Shown piece by piece: positions 1 through 8,727 of a stretch of 64,000 nucleotides of DNA (position 1 is its first letter; each line of letters opens with the position of its first letter). The position numbers and the translations under genes are program-made. Origin of the DNA: Pectobacterium carotovorum (GTDB taxonomy: Bacteria > Pseudomonadota > Gammaproteobacteria > Enterobacterales > Enterobacteriaceae); NCBI RefSeq assembly GCF_900129615.1, contig NZ_FQWI01000007.1, forward strand, positions 224,614-288,613, given 5' to 3'. Under the pieces are notes generated by a model that had not been told where the DNA came from, searched no databases, and saw nothing but the letters and a program-made list of their open reading frames with translations.

Positions 1-109
1 GCACACATTTTATCCGCCTGCGGTGAAGCGCCCCCAAGCATACCCTCGGTGGCACGATCGTTACGGTGACATCGATCATGATCTTGCGGGACAGATCGTT
101 GGAGGATCC

Positions 110-137
110 TTGCGCTTTATAATAGAGTCCGTATAAT
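110..137 (+). promoter_or_regulatory. Upstream rpmH promoter
   Basis: A TTGCGC -35 at 110-115 and a perfect TATAAT -10 at 132-137 are separated by 16 bases. A second TATAAT occurs at 118-123. The promoter would give a leader of about 230 bases before rpmH. Confidence 0.5.
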
Positions 138-229
138 TCCCTGCCCGCGCGTCTACGCCTTTTCTGTGCTCTGGCAGGCAGAAATTCCAAAAATAATCGG
201 AATGGCTGGCGTGTTAAGTGTGATGTTAA

Positions 230-258
230 TTGACTCAGGACTGTACAATTATTACAAT
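230..258 (+). promoter_or_regulatory. Proximal rpmH promoter
   Basis: TTGACT at 230-235 and TACAAT at 253-258 are spaced by 17 bases, a near-consensus sigma-70 promoter about 110 bases before the rpmH start. This fits the multiple-promoter control known for rpmH-rnpA in E. coli. Confidence 0.6.
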
Positions 259-365
259 CCTGCCTCTTTCCGTTATATAGCTGTGATATGCGATTGAGGC
301 GTCGGTCATTTTCACGCCGAACAGCCAAACGCGTTTACTGTGAAGTTATAATTTTCCAAGTTTAG

Positions 366-518
<153 letters not shown>

Positions 519-536
519 TAAAAGCTAACCCACCGA

Positions 537-896
537 GTGGTTAAGCTAGCATTTCCCAGGGAGTTACGTTTGTTAACTCCCAGTCATTTCACCTTCGTCT
601 TCCAGCAACCGCAACGGGCTGGCACGCCGCAAATCACCATTCTCGGCCGCCTGAACTCGCTGGGGCATCCCCGCATCGGTCTTACCGTCGCCAAAAAGCA
701 TGTAAAACGTGCTCATGAACGCAATCGGATTAAACGCCTGACGCGCGAAAGTTTTCGCCTGCACCAACATTCATTGCCTTCAATGGACTTTGTCGTGCTT
801 GTGAAAAAAGGGGTGTCTGAACTGGATAACCGTACTCTGACGGAAGCATTGGAAAAACTATGGCGTCGGCATTGTCGTTTGGCTCCCGACTCCTGA
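537..896 (+). CDS. rnpA: RNase P protein component
   Basis: This encodes C5, the 119-residue basic protein that assists the RNase P RNA in removing 5' leaders from tRNA precursors. The frame starts with GTG at 537, as in E. coli, giving [10 protein letters not shown]. The RNR signature helix with the [15 protein letters not shown] stretch is present around residues 59-75. The gene follows rpmH closely, and its last 37 bases overlap the start of yidD in another frame, so expression of the three genes is probably coupled. Confidence 0.97.
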   Translation: MVKLAFPRELRLLTPSHFTFVFQQPQRAGTPQITILGRLNSLGHPRIGLTVAKKHVKRAHERNRIKRLTRESFRLHQHSLPSMDFVVLVKKGVSELDNRTLTEALEKLWRRHCRLAPDS

Positions 897-1117
897 TCGG
901 GTTGATACGCGGTTATCAACTCGTTATCAGCCCGTTGCTGGGACCGCATTGTCGGTTCCAGCCAACGTGCTCGCAATACGGTATTGAAGCAATACGCAGG
1001 TTCGGCATGATAAAAGGCTGTTGGTTGACGCTTAAACGCGTATTAAAATGCCATCCTTTGAACCCTGGTGGTGATGATCCCGTACCGCCAAAAACCGACA
1101 ATAACAGAGAACATTAA
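860..1117 (+). CDS. yidD: Membrane protein insertion efficiency factor YidD
   Basis: YidD is a small 85-residue inner-membrane-associated protein that assists YidC and Sec in membrane protein insertion. The conserved core is visible: a hydrophobic amphipathic N-terminus ([18 protein letters not shown]), then the cysteines of [14 protein letters not shown] and the [14 protein letters not shown] motif near the C-terminus. Length matches E. coli YidD. The start lies inside rnpA (37-base overlap) and the stop is two bases before the yidC start, which suggests translational coupling. Confidence 0.95.
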   Translation: MASALSFGSRLLIGLIRGYQLVISPLLGPHCRFQPTCSQYGIEAIRRFGMIKGCWLTLKRVLKCHPLNPGGDDPVPPKTDNNREH

Positions 1118-1119
1118 CG

Positions 1120-2754
1120 ATGGATTCGCAACGCAATCTTCTTCTCATCGCTCTGCTATTCGTAACCTTTATGCTTTGGCAGGCTTGGGAGACGGATAAA
1201 AATCCGCCAGCAACCACGCAGGCCATACAGCAGGCGACGAACGCAGTGACCGGTGATGCTACCAACCAGGGCGTACCAGCCAGCGGTCAAGGCAAACTGA
1301 TCACAGTGAAAACCGATGTGCTGTCGCTGACAATCAACACGCGTGGCGGCGACATCGAGCAAGCGCATCTGCTGGCTTACCCGGACACATTGGGTTCAGA
1401 TAAACCTTTCCACCTGCTGGAAACCACCTCCGAGTTTGTCTATCAGGCTCAGAGCGGTTTGACCGGCAAAAACGGCCCAGACAACCCGGCTAACGGCCCG
1501 CGTCCGCTGTTTACCACCACGCAAGATAGCTTCGAGCTGGCGGATGGTCAGAGCGAACTGCGCATCCCGATGACCTACACTGCGGCTGACGGCGTAACCT
1601 ACACCAAAACGTTCGTTCTGAAACGTGGCGACTATGCACTGAACGTTGACTATAGCGTCAACAACACCAGCGCTCAGCCCCTGGAACTCACGCTGTTCGG
1701 TCAGTTAAAGCAATCTATCGAATTACCTAAGCACCGCGATACTGGCAGCAGCAACTTTGCACTGCACACTTATCGTGGCGCGGCGTTCTCTTCCAGTGAA
1801 GACAAGTACAAAAAGTACAGCTTCAGCGACATGGACGAAAACCTGAACATCACCACCAACGGTGGCTGGATAGCGATGCTGCAACAGTACTTCGCAACCG
1901 CGTGGATTCCGACGACGGCAGGTGCTAACACCTTCTATACCAGCAAGCTGGGTAACGGTCAGGCCGCTATTGGTTTCAAATCCGCTCCGGTTGTGGTTGC
2001 CGCAGGTAGCCAGCAAGATCTGAAGACCACCCTGTGGGTCGGCCCGGAAATTCAGGACAAGATGGCTGCTGTCGCACCACATCTGGATCTGACCGTAGAT
2101 TACGGCTGGCTGTGGTTCATTTCTCAGCCGCTGTTTAAGCTGCTGAAATTCCTGCATAGCTTTATCGGCAACTGGGGCTTCTCCATCATTGCCATTACCT
2201 TTATCGTGCGCGGTATCATGTATCCGCTGACGAAAGCGCAATACACCTCTATGGCGAAAATGCGCTTACTGCAACCTAAATTGCAGGCTATGCGTGAGCG
2301 TATTGGTGATGACAAACAGCGCATGAGTCAGGAAATGATGGCGCTGTACAAGTCAGAGAAAGTGAACCCGCTGGGCGGCTGCTTCCCACTGCTGATTCAG
2401 ATGCCAATCTTCCTGGCGCTGTATTACATGCTGATGGGCTCCGTTGAACTGCGTCACGCGCCGTTCGCTCTGTGGATTCATGACCTGTCTGCACAAGACC
2501 CGTACTACATTCTGCCGATCCTGATGGGCGTGACGATGTTCTTCATCCAGAAGATGTCACCAACCACCGTGACCGATCCAATGCAGCAGAAGATCATGAC
2601 CTACATGCCGGTCATCTTTACGGTCTTCTTCCTATGGTTCCCGTCAGGTCTGGTTATGTACTACATCGTCAGCAACCTGGTTACCATTCTCCAGCAGCAG
2701 TTGATTTACCGCGGTCTGGAAAAACGTGGCTTGCATAGCCGCGAGAAAAAATAA
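1120..2754 (+). CDS. yidC: Membrane protein insertase YidC
   Basis: YidC inserts membrane proteins alone or with SecYEG and helps to assemble subunits such as AtpE. The 544-residue product has an N-terminal membrane anchor at about residues 5-20, a large periplasmic domain to about residue 330, and the conserved membrane core beginning at [13 protein letters not shown]. The arginine of the hydrophilic groove lies in [14 protein letters not shown] near residue 362. The tail is basic, ending SREKK. Length is close to E. coli YidC (548). A strong terminator follows the stop codon. Confidence 0.97.
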   Translation: MDSQRNLLLIALLFVTFMLWQAWETDKNPPATTQAIQQATNAVTGDATNQGVPASGQGKLITVKTDVLSLTINTRGGDIEQAHLLAYPDTLGSDKPFHLLETTSEFVYQAQSGLTGKNGPDNPANGPRPLFTTTQDSFELADGQSELRIPMTYTAADGVTYTKTFVLKRGDYALNVDYSVNNTSAQPLELTLFGQLKQSIELPKHRDTGSSNFALHTYRGAAFSSSEDKYKKYSFSDMDENLNITTNGGWIAMLQQYFATAWIPTTAGANTFYTSKLGNGQAAIGFKSAPVVVAAGSQQDLKTTLWVGPEIQDKMAAVAPHLDLTVDYGWLWFISQPLFKLLKFLHSFIGNWGFSIIAITFIVRGIMYPLTKAQYTSMAKMRLLQPKLQAMRERIGDDKQRMSQEMMALYKSEKVNPLGGCFPLLIQMPIFLALYYMLMGSVELRHAPFALWIHDLSAQDPYYILPILMGVTMFFIQKMSPTTVTDPMQQKIMTYMPVIFTVFFLWFPSGLVMYYIVSNLVTILQQQLIYRGLEKRGLHSREKK

Positions 2755-2783
2755 TCCGGTTGATGGCTAACCGATAGAAAGCG

Positions 2784-2812
2784 TAAGGCGGTCATTGACC
2801 GCCTTATTTTTT
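2784..2812 (+). terminator. Rho-independent terminator after yidC
   Basis: A perfect 10-bp stem (TAAGGCGGTC / GACCGCCTTA) with an ATT loop is followed directly by six Ts at 2807-2812. It ends the rpmH-yidC unit before mnmE. Confidence 0.9.
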
Positions 2813-2881
2813 AACGGCTGCTTTATCAGCCAAGATACGTAAAATAGCCTGCCAGACAGGCATCAATGCAGAGAGAACATC

Positions 2882-4246
2882 ATGAGTAATACCGACACCA
2901 TCGTCGCCCAAGCCACGCCACCGGGACGCGGAGGCGTGGGTATTTTACGCATTTCAGGACAGGCCGCCGCCGAAGTCGCGCATACCGTTCTGGGCAAGCT
3001 TCCCAAGCCTCGCCACGCCGATTATCTGCCGTTCCGTGATGCCAACGGCACCACGCTCGATCAGGGTATCGCCCTCTGGTTTCCTGGCCCGAACTCCTTT
3101 ACGGGGGAAGATGTGCTGGAGCTTCAGGGTCACGGCGGTCCGGTTATTCTTGATTTACTCCTGCAACGTATCCTGACGCTATCTAACGTGCGGATTGCGC
3201 GTCCTGGTGAATTCTCTGAACGTGCCTTCCTGAACGACAAACTCGATCTTGCACAGGCGGAAGCCATTGCCGATCTGATTGATGCCAGCTCGGAACAGGC
3301 CGCGCGCTCAGCGCTGAACTCTCTGCAAGGCGTATTTTCCACCCGTATAAATCAGTTAGTGGAAGCACTCACTCACCTGCGAATCTACGTCGAAGCTGCC
3401 ATCGACTTCCCGGATGAAGAGATCGACTTTCTCTCTGATGGCAAAATTGAAGCACAGCTCAATGGCGTGATGGCCGATCTGGACGCCGTCAGAGCTGAAG
3501 CGCATCAGGGTAGCCTGCTGCGGGAAGGGATGAAGGTCGTGATTGCGGGTCGCCCTAATGCCGGTAAATCCAGCTTACTCAATGCGTTAGCCGGTCGTGA
3601 AGCTGCCATTGTGACTGACATCGCGGGCACCACACGCGACGTACTACGTGAACATATCCATATCGACGGCATGCCGCTGCATATCATCGACACCGCCGGG
3701 CTGCGCGATGCCAGCGACGAAGTCGAGCGCATTGGTATTGAGCGCGCCTGGCAGGAAATCGAACAGGCCGATCGTGTGCTATTCATGGTAGACGGCACCA
3801 CCACGCAGGCGACCGAGCCTGAGCAGATCTGGCCAGAATTTATGGCGCGCCTACCAAAAACGCTGCCGATTACCGTGGTACGCAACAAAGCCGACGTGAC
3901 TGGCGAAGCGCTCGGCATCGAAGATGTGAATACTCACTCACTTATCCGACTTTCCGCCCGCACGGGTGAAGGCATCGATACGCTACGCGACCACCTCAAG
4001 CAAAGCATGGGATTCACCAGCAATACAGAAGGTGGTTTCCTGGCTCGACGTCGTCACCTGCAAGCACTCGAACTGGCTGCACAGCATCTGATTCAGGGGA
4101 AAGAACAGCTGGTGAGCGCCTACGCAGGTGAATTGCTGGCAGAAGAACTGCGGCTGGCACAGCTGGCCCTGAGTGAAATCACCGGCGAGTTCACCTCTGA
4201 CGACCTGTTGGGGCGTATTTTTTCGAGTTTTTGTATTGGGAAGTGA
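2882..4246 (+). CDS. mnmE: tRNA modification GTPase MnmE
   Basis: MnmE acts with MnmG (encoded near 45000 in this window) to make the cmnm5U/mnm5U modification at the wobble uridine of certain tRNAs. The 454-residue protein has the N-terminal folate-binding domain, a helical domain, and an inserted GTPase domain with the P-loop GRPNAGKSS around residue 223, DTAGLRD around 270 and NKAD around 335. It ends in the diagnostic CIGK box. Length equals E. coli MnmE. The start fits a GAGAGAACATC leader. Confidence 0.97.
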   Translation: MSNTDTIVAQATPPGRGGVGILRISGQAAAEVAHTVLGKLPKPRHADYLPFRDANGTTLDQGIALWFPGPNSFTGEDVLELQGHGGPVILDLLLQRILTLSNVRIARPGEFSERAFLNDKLDLAQAEAIADLIDASSEQAARSALNSLQGVFSTRINQLVEALTHLRIYVEAAIDFPDEEIDFLSDGKIEAQLNGVMADLDAVRAEAHQGSLLREGMKVVIAGRPNAGKSSLLNALAGREAAIVTDIAGTTRDVLREHIHIDGMPLHIIDTAGLRDASDEVERIGIERAWQEIEQADRVLFMVDGTTTQATEPEQIWPEFMARLPKTLPITVVRNKADVTGEALGIEDVNTHSLIRLSARTGEGIDTLRDHLKQSMGFTSNTEGGFLARRRHLQALELAAQHLIQGKEQLVSAYAGELLAEELRLAQLALSEITGEFTSDDLLGRIFSSFCIGK

Positions 4247-4253
4247 TTTGCTC

Positions 4254-4276
4254 TCCCCGATATTATTCGTCGGGGA
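4254..4276. terminator. Hairpin between convergent mnmE and hipA
   Basis: TCCCCGA at 4254-4260 pairs with TCGGGGA at 4270-4276. It lies between the stop codons of mnmE (plus) and hipA (minus), only 32 bases apart. No long T-run follows on either strand, so any terminator function is weakly supported. Confidence 0.35.
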
Positions 4277-4278
4277 AA

Positions 4279-5604
4279 TTACTCCCATCCTCTCATGAGC
4301 CGTCTCGATCTGGCCTGCAATCCGGCCAGAATTGCCTCACTGATATGAGTAGGAAAATCCACAGGCAGTTGGCTTCCAACAGTCGTCATAACGGTCTCAA
4401 CGGTGTTTGAAAACTCCACCAGAATGTTTTCCATCGATTCTCTGGCAAACCCAACGGCCTTAGCCGTCTGGAAAAAATGTCGGGGAAAGATCTGCTCAAT
4501 CGCATATTTCTTGCCTCTTGAGCCAGTTAATCCCATCGCCAGTTTGGCCTCTCTGCGGTCAATTCCCCGTCCGCCCATCGCCGGATACATAGAGAGAATG
4601 TCATAGAAAGGTGTGAGTCGATATCGCCCCTCAGATTCAATAAACAGGGAAAAGTTTTTCGCATGACCATCCGTTGCAGCCAATAGCCAAAACAGTACCT
4701 GAGCCTGCATAAAGCGATAACGATCTCTTTCTGGATCAACCGAACCCAATAGAAACGACATAATGGCGGAAATACCCGGTCCACCATGATTTTCATATTT
4801 CAGTGCGGAAGGAACGTTTAATACCTGACAAAAATCCTCTTGTGGTAGCCGCATAATCCAACTGACATCCGAGGCGTATTTACGATCAAAACGCTCCACC
4901 GCCAACGCCTTTATCTTGCCAGCGTTGATCATAAAACAGTGCGGCACTGGCAGCCCAAATGCCTTGGCAATGAGCAAACACAGATACTCATTTTCAACGC
5001 TGTCAGACATATCAATTGAGTAAGAGTGACTCTCGATTTTACCAATCGGTAGCTTGATGATGTGGGTAGTTGGTGTGGCATTGAGAGGCAGGCACCAGTG
5101 ATCATCCAGATAAAGCAGCGCCGTCTTTTCCTGTGCACCTGCGATAGAAATACGAAAATCGTCTTCAGTATCAATCATACCCAGCGGGGCATCGGACAGA
5201 TATCCGGTCAGTATGTTTTCAAGCTGCTGCTCGGATAAGGTTTTGTATTCGATCTTTTTTATATCGTGCACAGGTGTACCCTGCGGCACTAATTGCAACG
5301 CCCCGACACTGTCTTGCCCCACTTTAGCCAGCAGATCAAACGGTTGGGTGGAGTCAGCGTGATGTCTGGCGACAATGCGTCTTCTGATATCCGGGTTATC
5401 CGGCAACAAATTATCGAAGAAATTATAAACCTCATCACCTCGATAGGGCTGATGACGTAGCGGCATAGAAAGCGAAATGGGGCGACTCCCCGGCAATCCG
5501 AGCCAGTTCGCATCATAGGAAAAATGATGTGCCCCACTGCCCGTTTTGGTCAGAATCCCCACCCGATAGCCGTTCATGTAAACATCGAGCGCAGCCATTA
5601 CCAT
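4279..5604 (-). CDS. hipA: HipA serine/threonine kinase toxin
   Basis: HipA phosphorylates glutamyl-tRNA synthetase in E. coli, which halts translation and promotes persistence; HipB neutralises it. The 441-residue product aligns over its full length with remembered E. coli HipA (440). The ISIAGAQEKTALL loop carries the autophosphorylation serine (Ser153 here), the catalytic aspartate is in ATDGHAKNFS (Asp312), and the metal-binding aspartate is in FYDIL (Asp335). All key residues are intact. The first ATG overlaps hipB by seven bases, and a second ATG at 5598 would overlap the hipB stop as TAATG. The substrate is inferred from the family. Confidence 0.93.
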   Translation of the reverse strand: MVMAALDVYMNGYRVGILTKTGSGAHHFSYDANWLGLPGSRPISLSMPLRHQPYRGDEVYNFFDNLLPDNPDIRRRIVARHHADSTQPFDLLAKVGQDSVGALQLVPQGTPVHDIKKIEYKTLSEQQLENILTGYLSDAPLGMIDTEDDFRISIAGAQEKTALLYLDDHWCLPLNATPTTHIIKLPIGKIESHSYSIDMSDSVENEYLCLLIAKAFGLPVPHCFMINAGKIKALAVERFDRKYASDVSWIMRLPQEDFCQVLNVPSALKYENHGGPGISAIMSFLLGSVDPERDRYRFMQAQVLFWLLAATDGHAKNFSLFIESEGRYRLTPFYDILSMYPAMGGRGIDRREAKLAMGLTGSRGKKYAIEQIFPRHFFQTAKAVGFARESMENILVEFSNTVETVMTTVGSQLPVDFPTHISEAILAGLQARSRRLMRGWE

Positions 5605-5864
5605 TCTTCCTTCCAGGATGATGCAACAGAGGCTTCGTTATTGGTGGTGTCCACATTCCTGGGCGTAACAGTAAGTTCTAAATTCAATGCCGACAGGATT
5701 TTAAAGAAGGTTTCCAGCTTGGTGGAATCAGGATGTTGCTCGAAGCTGGATACCGTATCCTGGCGAATACCCACTTTACTGGCCACTTTCCCTTGTGAAA
5801 GCTTCTGCGTGATACGAACATCTTTCAGGTAGCTGCTAAGCTGCTTGCTGTTGGTGACCTTCAT
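5598..5864 (-). CDS. hipB: HipB antitoxin, XRE-type repressor
   Basis: HipB is the DNA-binding antitoxin that autorepresses hipBA and holds HipA inactive. The 88-residue protein has the same length as E. coli HipB, an XRE helix-turn-helix (about residues 12-60, including LSQGKVASKVGIRQDTVSSFEQ), and a C-terminal tail ending in Trp, as in HipB, whose C-terminal Trp docks on HipA. It is the first gene of the hipBA pair. A CTACCG-N8-CGGTAG dyad just upstream is the likely operator. Confidence 0.92.
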   Translation of the reverse strand: MKVTNSKQLSSYLKDVRITQKLSQGKVASKVGIRQDTVSSFEQHPDSTKLETFFKILSALNLELTVTPRNVDTTNNEASVASSWKEEW

Positions 5865-5873
5865 CCTCTTATC

Positions 5874-5977
5874 CTACCGGTTATAGACGGTAGAATAAAT
5901 ATTACACGCTTTAGCAGGTAAAACAAGAATTACACGCTATAACCGTTAACCGTGCATTTACCTGTTATGGCGTGTAA
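5874..5977 (-). promoter_or_regulatory. hipBA promoter with HipB-type operator and extra repeats
   Basis: On the minus strand a TTGTTT -35 (5921-5926) and TAATAT -10 (5899-5904) with a 16-base spacer precede hipB. The dyad CTACCG-N8-CGGTAG (5874-5893) sits over the predicted transcription start and has the arm spacing of the E. coli HipB site (TATCC-N8-GGATA). Further upstream a 14-base near-perfect inverted repeat (5930-5943 with 5964-5977) and another copy of TTACACGCT at 5902-5910 are present, so several binding sites are possible. Binding itself is inferred. Confidence 0.6.
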
Positions 5978-6024
5978 ATAGAATATAAGCAATAAGGCGG
6001 GTACAGAAGAACAAGGGGGATAAG

Positions 6025-6588
6025 ATGATTCAACTTCATGCCACACACAAACTATTCAGTCATTTACCACTGAATGACAGCAGTCAACTTGCTGTTACAC
6101 CACGCAGCCAGTGGTTATTTACGCAACCCACCGTAGATATCAACCCACTGAGCAGTTGGCACGGAAATCTAATCACCTTACAGAGCCGGAATTGCGTACT
6201 GCTAGTTCAGGACGCCACCCGATTTCCTTTGGTACTTCCGGCGTTGATAAAGAAGGATTTCGCAGAGCTAAACGACCACTTCACGGATAGCTTCATCAAT
6301 ACCCTACTCAAGTGTGGTGCAGATGAAGATCAACTCAACGCAGCACAACATTATTTACGCCCACTTCAGGTGGATACGCAGTGCAGCCGTTCTGTGCAGG
6401 GCACATTGAATCAGATGAAAGGGGATATTGAGCACATTGTGCGATTTGATAACCTCAACATTGCTGAATTGGCGGGTTACTCCCTCGGTCAATCACTAGC
6501 TGATAGACCCTGTTCAGTTAAAGATCGCGGATATCTTTGGCCACAGAAAGAAATGCTGTCATTACTGTCTAGGTTAGCGGTTGTGTAA
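6025..6588 (+). CDS. DUF6933-like hypothetical protein
   Basis: This is a 187-residue protein of unknown function. Its N-terminus (MIQLHATHKLFSHLPL), the W-H-x-N-L segment (SSWHGNLITLQSRNCVLLVQDATRFPLVLP) and the following helical part match my memory of the DUF6933 family, seen in many bacteria as orphan cytoplasmic proteins. There is no signal peptide or membrane segment. The ribosome-binding site is AAGGGGGATAAG. It is transcribed away from hipBA and shares its 160-base upstream region, so it may travel with the toxin-antitoxin pair, but no functional link is shown. A hairpin with a T-run follows. Confidence 0.7.
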   Translation: MIQLHATHKLFSHLPLNDSSQLAVTPRSQWLFTQPTVDINPLSSWHGNLITLQSRNCVLLVQDATRFPLVLPALIKKDFAELNDHFTDSFINTLLKCGADEDQLNAAQHYLRPLQVDTQCSRSVQGTLNQMKGDIEHIVRFDNLNIAELAGYSLGQSLADRPCSVKDRGYLWPQKEMLSLLSRLAVV

Positions 6589-6592
6589 TAGT

Positions 6593-6625
6593 AATCGGCC
6601 CAGAACTATCCCCGAGCCGATTTTT
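6593..6625 (+). terminator. Terminator after the DUF6933 gene
   Basis: AATCGGC (6593-6599) pairs with GCCGATT (6616-6622) around a 16-base loop and runs into TTTTT. The loop is longer than usual, so confidence is moderate. It lies between convergent genes. Confidence 0.5.
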
Positions 6626-6644
6626 AAGCGTTACTTTTTAGGCG

Positions 6645-7496
6645 TTATTTCAGCGTCGCTTTCACTACCGCAGACAGCGGCGTTGTTGGGCGACCAATCA
6701 GGCGACTCAGTTGCTTACCGTCATCAAACAGACCACCTTTGGATGCGCCAGTGTCTGAATCCGCAATAATCTGCGCAAAGACATCGGGTAGCCCGGCTGA
6801 AACCAGCGCGGCGGCAAACTCCGCTTCAGACAGGTTTTGATAACCGATATTTTTACCAGACTGTTTGCTGACTTCCGCCGCCAGCTCTGCCAGCGTGTAA
6901 GGCTCATCACCAGCCAGTTCGTAAACCTTGCCAGCCTGTCCTTCCTGCGTCAGCACCGCGACCGCAGCGGCAGCGAAATCTTCGCGCGTTGCTGAGGTAA
7001 TTTTCCCCTCACCTGCGCTACCGATAAATACACCGTGTTCCAGCGCAGCAGGGATGCTGGCCGCGTAGTTTTCGGTATACCAGCCGTTGCGCAGCAAGAC
7101 ATGCGGTAAGCCAGACGCTTTCAGAAGCGCTTCTGTCTGCTGATGCTCTGCTGCCAGCGCCAGAGGCGATTTATCCGCGTGTAACAGGCTGGTGTATGCG
7201 ACCAGCTTCACACCAGCTTTCACCGCCGCATCGATGACATTGCGGTGTTGTACCGCACGCTGACCCACTTCGCTCGAAGAGATCAGCAGCACCTTATCCA
7301 CACCTTGCAGCGCGGAAGCCAGCGCTTCTGGCTGATTGTAATCCGCGGCTTTCACCTGCACGCCTTTTGCCGACAGATCGGCAACTTTATTCACATCACG
7401 CACCAGCGCCACGATATCGTTCGCCGGAACCTTCTCTAACAGTTGTTTGATAACCAAACGGCCCAGTTGGCCGGATGCACCAGTAATAGCAATCAT
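6645..7496 (-). CDS. qorB: NAD(P)H:quinone oxidoreductase 2 (SDR/NmrA-like)
   Basis: QorB (YtfG) reduces quinones with NADPH by one-electron transfer. The 283-residue product has the atypical-SDR nucleotide-binding motif ITGASGQLG at residues 3-11, a Rossmann fold, and the YTSLLHAD segment near residue 100 in place of a classic YxxxK. Length is near that of E. coli YtfG (286). It is divergent from the HxlR regulator gene at 7610, as ytfG and ytfH are in E. coli. Its promoter (-35 at 7581-7586, -10 at 7558-7563) overlaps repeats likely to bind that regulator. Confidence 0.9.
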   Translation of the reverse strand: MIAITGASGQLGRLVIKQLLEKVPANDIVALVRDVNKVADLSAKGVQVKAADYNQPEALASALQGVDKVLLISSSEVGQRAVQHRNVIDAAVKAGVKLVAYTSLLHADKSPLALAAEHQQTEALLKASGLPHVLLRNGWYTENYAASIPAALEHGVFIGSAGEGKITSATREDFAAAAVAVLTQEGQAGKVYELAGDEPYTLAELAAEVSKQSGKNIGYQNLSEAEFAAALVSAGLPDVFAQIIADSDTGASKGGLFDDGKQLSRLIGRPTTPLSAVVKATLK

Positions 7497-7557
7497 CTCA
7501 AGCTCCTTTATTGACTGTCTTTTATTAACCGTCTTTTGTTAACAAGAACTGGCTGGC

Positions 7558-7607
7558 ATAATATCGGCAAAGCTAATTTTAAGTAAGTACATACATAAAG
7601 GTAAGTA
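7558..7607. promoter_or_regulatory. qorB promoter and HxlR-regulator operator candidate
   Basis: On the minus strand TTACTT (7581-7586) and TATTAT (7558-7563) are separated by 17 bases. Two direct copies of GTAAGTA (7583-7589 and 7601-7607), 18 bases apart, overlap the -35 and end two bases before the GTG start of the regulator gene. This layout suggests negative control of both genes. Binding is inferred. Confidence 0.5.
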
Positions 7608-7609
7608 TA

Positions 7610-8020
7610 GTGAATCAATCCAAAACACCAGCAGATTTATTGCTACCCATTCTGCCAGCTGGTGATGTCTTTGCTGAGAAATGTCCGTCTCGCCAGATAC
7701 TTAACCACGTTACCAGTCGCTGGGGTGTACTGATTTTGATCGCATTACTTGATGATACGCATCGCTTCAGCCAGTTGCGTCGACGGATTGGCGGCGTGAG
7801 CGAGCGCATGTTGGCGCAAACCCTACAATGGCTGGAAAGTGATGGTTTTGTCCTGCGAACAGCCTATCCGGTTGTTCCGCCGCATGTTGAGTACAGCCTG
7901 ACACCGTTAGGCAAAGAGGTTGGCGAGCGGGTAAAAGAGTTGGCGGTATGGGTCGAAGGGAATCTGGACGACATTCTGGCAGCGCAGCAGTCCAGCGAGC
8001 AACAATCCATCAAACCATAA
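7610..8020 (+). CDS. ytfH: HxlR-family regulator YtfH (QorR)
   Basis: The 136-residue product has a single HxlR-type winged helix (about residues 25-115). The conserved CPSRQILNHVTSRWGVLIL start contains the cysteine at residue 24 used for redox sensing in several HxlR/QorR-type regulators. Remembered E. coli YtfH is very similar through VPPHVEYSLTPLG. The start is GTG at 7610. It is divergent from qorB, which it probably controls through the GTAAGTA repeats between them. The inducer is unknown and quinone or aldehyde stress is an inference from the family. Confidence 0.88.
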   Translation: MNQSKTPADLLLPILPAGDVFAEKCPSRQILNHVTSRWGVLILIALLDDTHRFSQLRRRIGGVSERMLAQTLQWLESDGFVLRTAYPVVPPHVEYSLTPLGKEVGERVKELAVWVEGNLDDILAAQQSSEQQSIKP

Positions 8021-8069
8021 TCAAACGATCATCGATAAAACAATGCGCGTCATGGACAGAGGAGCTTAC

Positions 8070-8624
8070 TCAGGAAGAAGCCGTACGCTCAGGTAGCAGG
8101 CGGGAAATATCAGAGAAAATGGCTTTCCAGGTCTCGTCATCGACCGCCATAAAGCCAAAATAGCGCAGCAGGAATGCCCCTTCGGATGCCAGAAACGCCA
8201 GCCGAGCATCTCGCCCTTCCTGCGAATTCAGATCAAGCCCTGCCAACTGGCTGTCATACCACGCCTGCGATCTAGCAAGGTGTTCAGGCATATTCAACAG
8301 CGAGGCCATCATGCCCGCCGCCCGATCGCCTTCTGCAGCATCCGTCCGATAAGTGATATCAACGTGTGCACGCACCCTGGCTTCCCGGCTATCATCCGTA
8401 CCGATGCACACGGCAGCCATCTCATCAAACTCGTCTTCCCAACGCTGATACATCGCGTTAATTAGCTCATCTTTCGTCCCGAAGCTCGACTGAATACCGC
8501 CTTTTGTCACGCCCGCAGCTTTAGCGACTGCATCGATCGTCAGCGCAGCCGTTCCCTGCGTGCGGACAATCTGCTCCGCCGCATCCAACACGCATGCACG
8601 ATTAATGCTCTTATGACGCCCCAT
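8070..8624 (-). CDS. TetR-family repressor of the adjacent efflux pump
   Basis: The 184-residue protein begins with a TetR helix-turn-helix (residues 1-55, with LTIDAVAKAAGVTKGGIQSSFGTKDEL), followed by a helical ligand-binding domain that has no recognised partner. The gene is divergent from the MFS transporter gene at 8728, with 103 bases between them and a dyad (8640-8655) just upstream of its start. The arrangement resembles the smvR-smvA pair of Salmonella and Klebsiella. Regulation of the pump is inferred from position. Confidence 0.85.
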   Translation of the reverse strand: MGRHKSINRACVLDAAEQIVRTQGTAALTIDAVAKAAGVTKGGIQSSFGTKDELINAMYQRWEDEFDEMAAVCIGTDDSREARVRAHVDITYRTDAAEGDRAAGMMASLLNMPEHLARSQAWYDSQLAGLDLNSQEGRDARLAFLASEGAFLLRYFGFMAVDDETWKAIFSDISRLLPERTASS

Positions 8625-8639
8625 ATCTTCCCCAATTTA

Positions 8640-8655
8640 AAATACGTTTGTATTT
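8640..8655. promoter_or_regulatory. Candidate TetR operator
   Basis: AAATAC-GTTT-GTATTT is a perfect 6-bp inverted repeat lying 15 bases before the TetR start and between two divergent genes, a typical position for a TetR operator. Confidence 0.5.
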
Positions 8656-8727
8656 AAAAGGCAATTCTATATCATCGGAACGCTATCCAACAGATGAAAA
8701 ATAGAAGTTCAAGGTAGAGATCCTGCT

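Noticed and set aside
3505..3918. A 137-codon frame on the minus strand inside mnmE.
   Set aside because: It lies opposite the conserved GTPase domain; its serine- and arginine-rich product has no recognisable fold.
7555..7571. A sigma-54-like TGGCAT-N5-CGGCA sequence between qorB and its regulator.
   Set aside because: The GC element is wrong and a sigma-70 promoter with a regulator-type repeat explains the region better.
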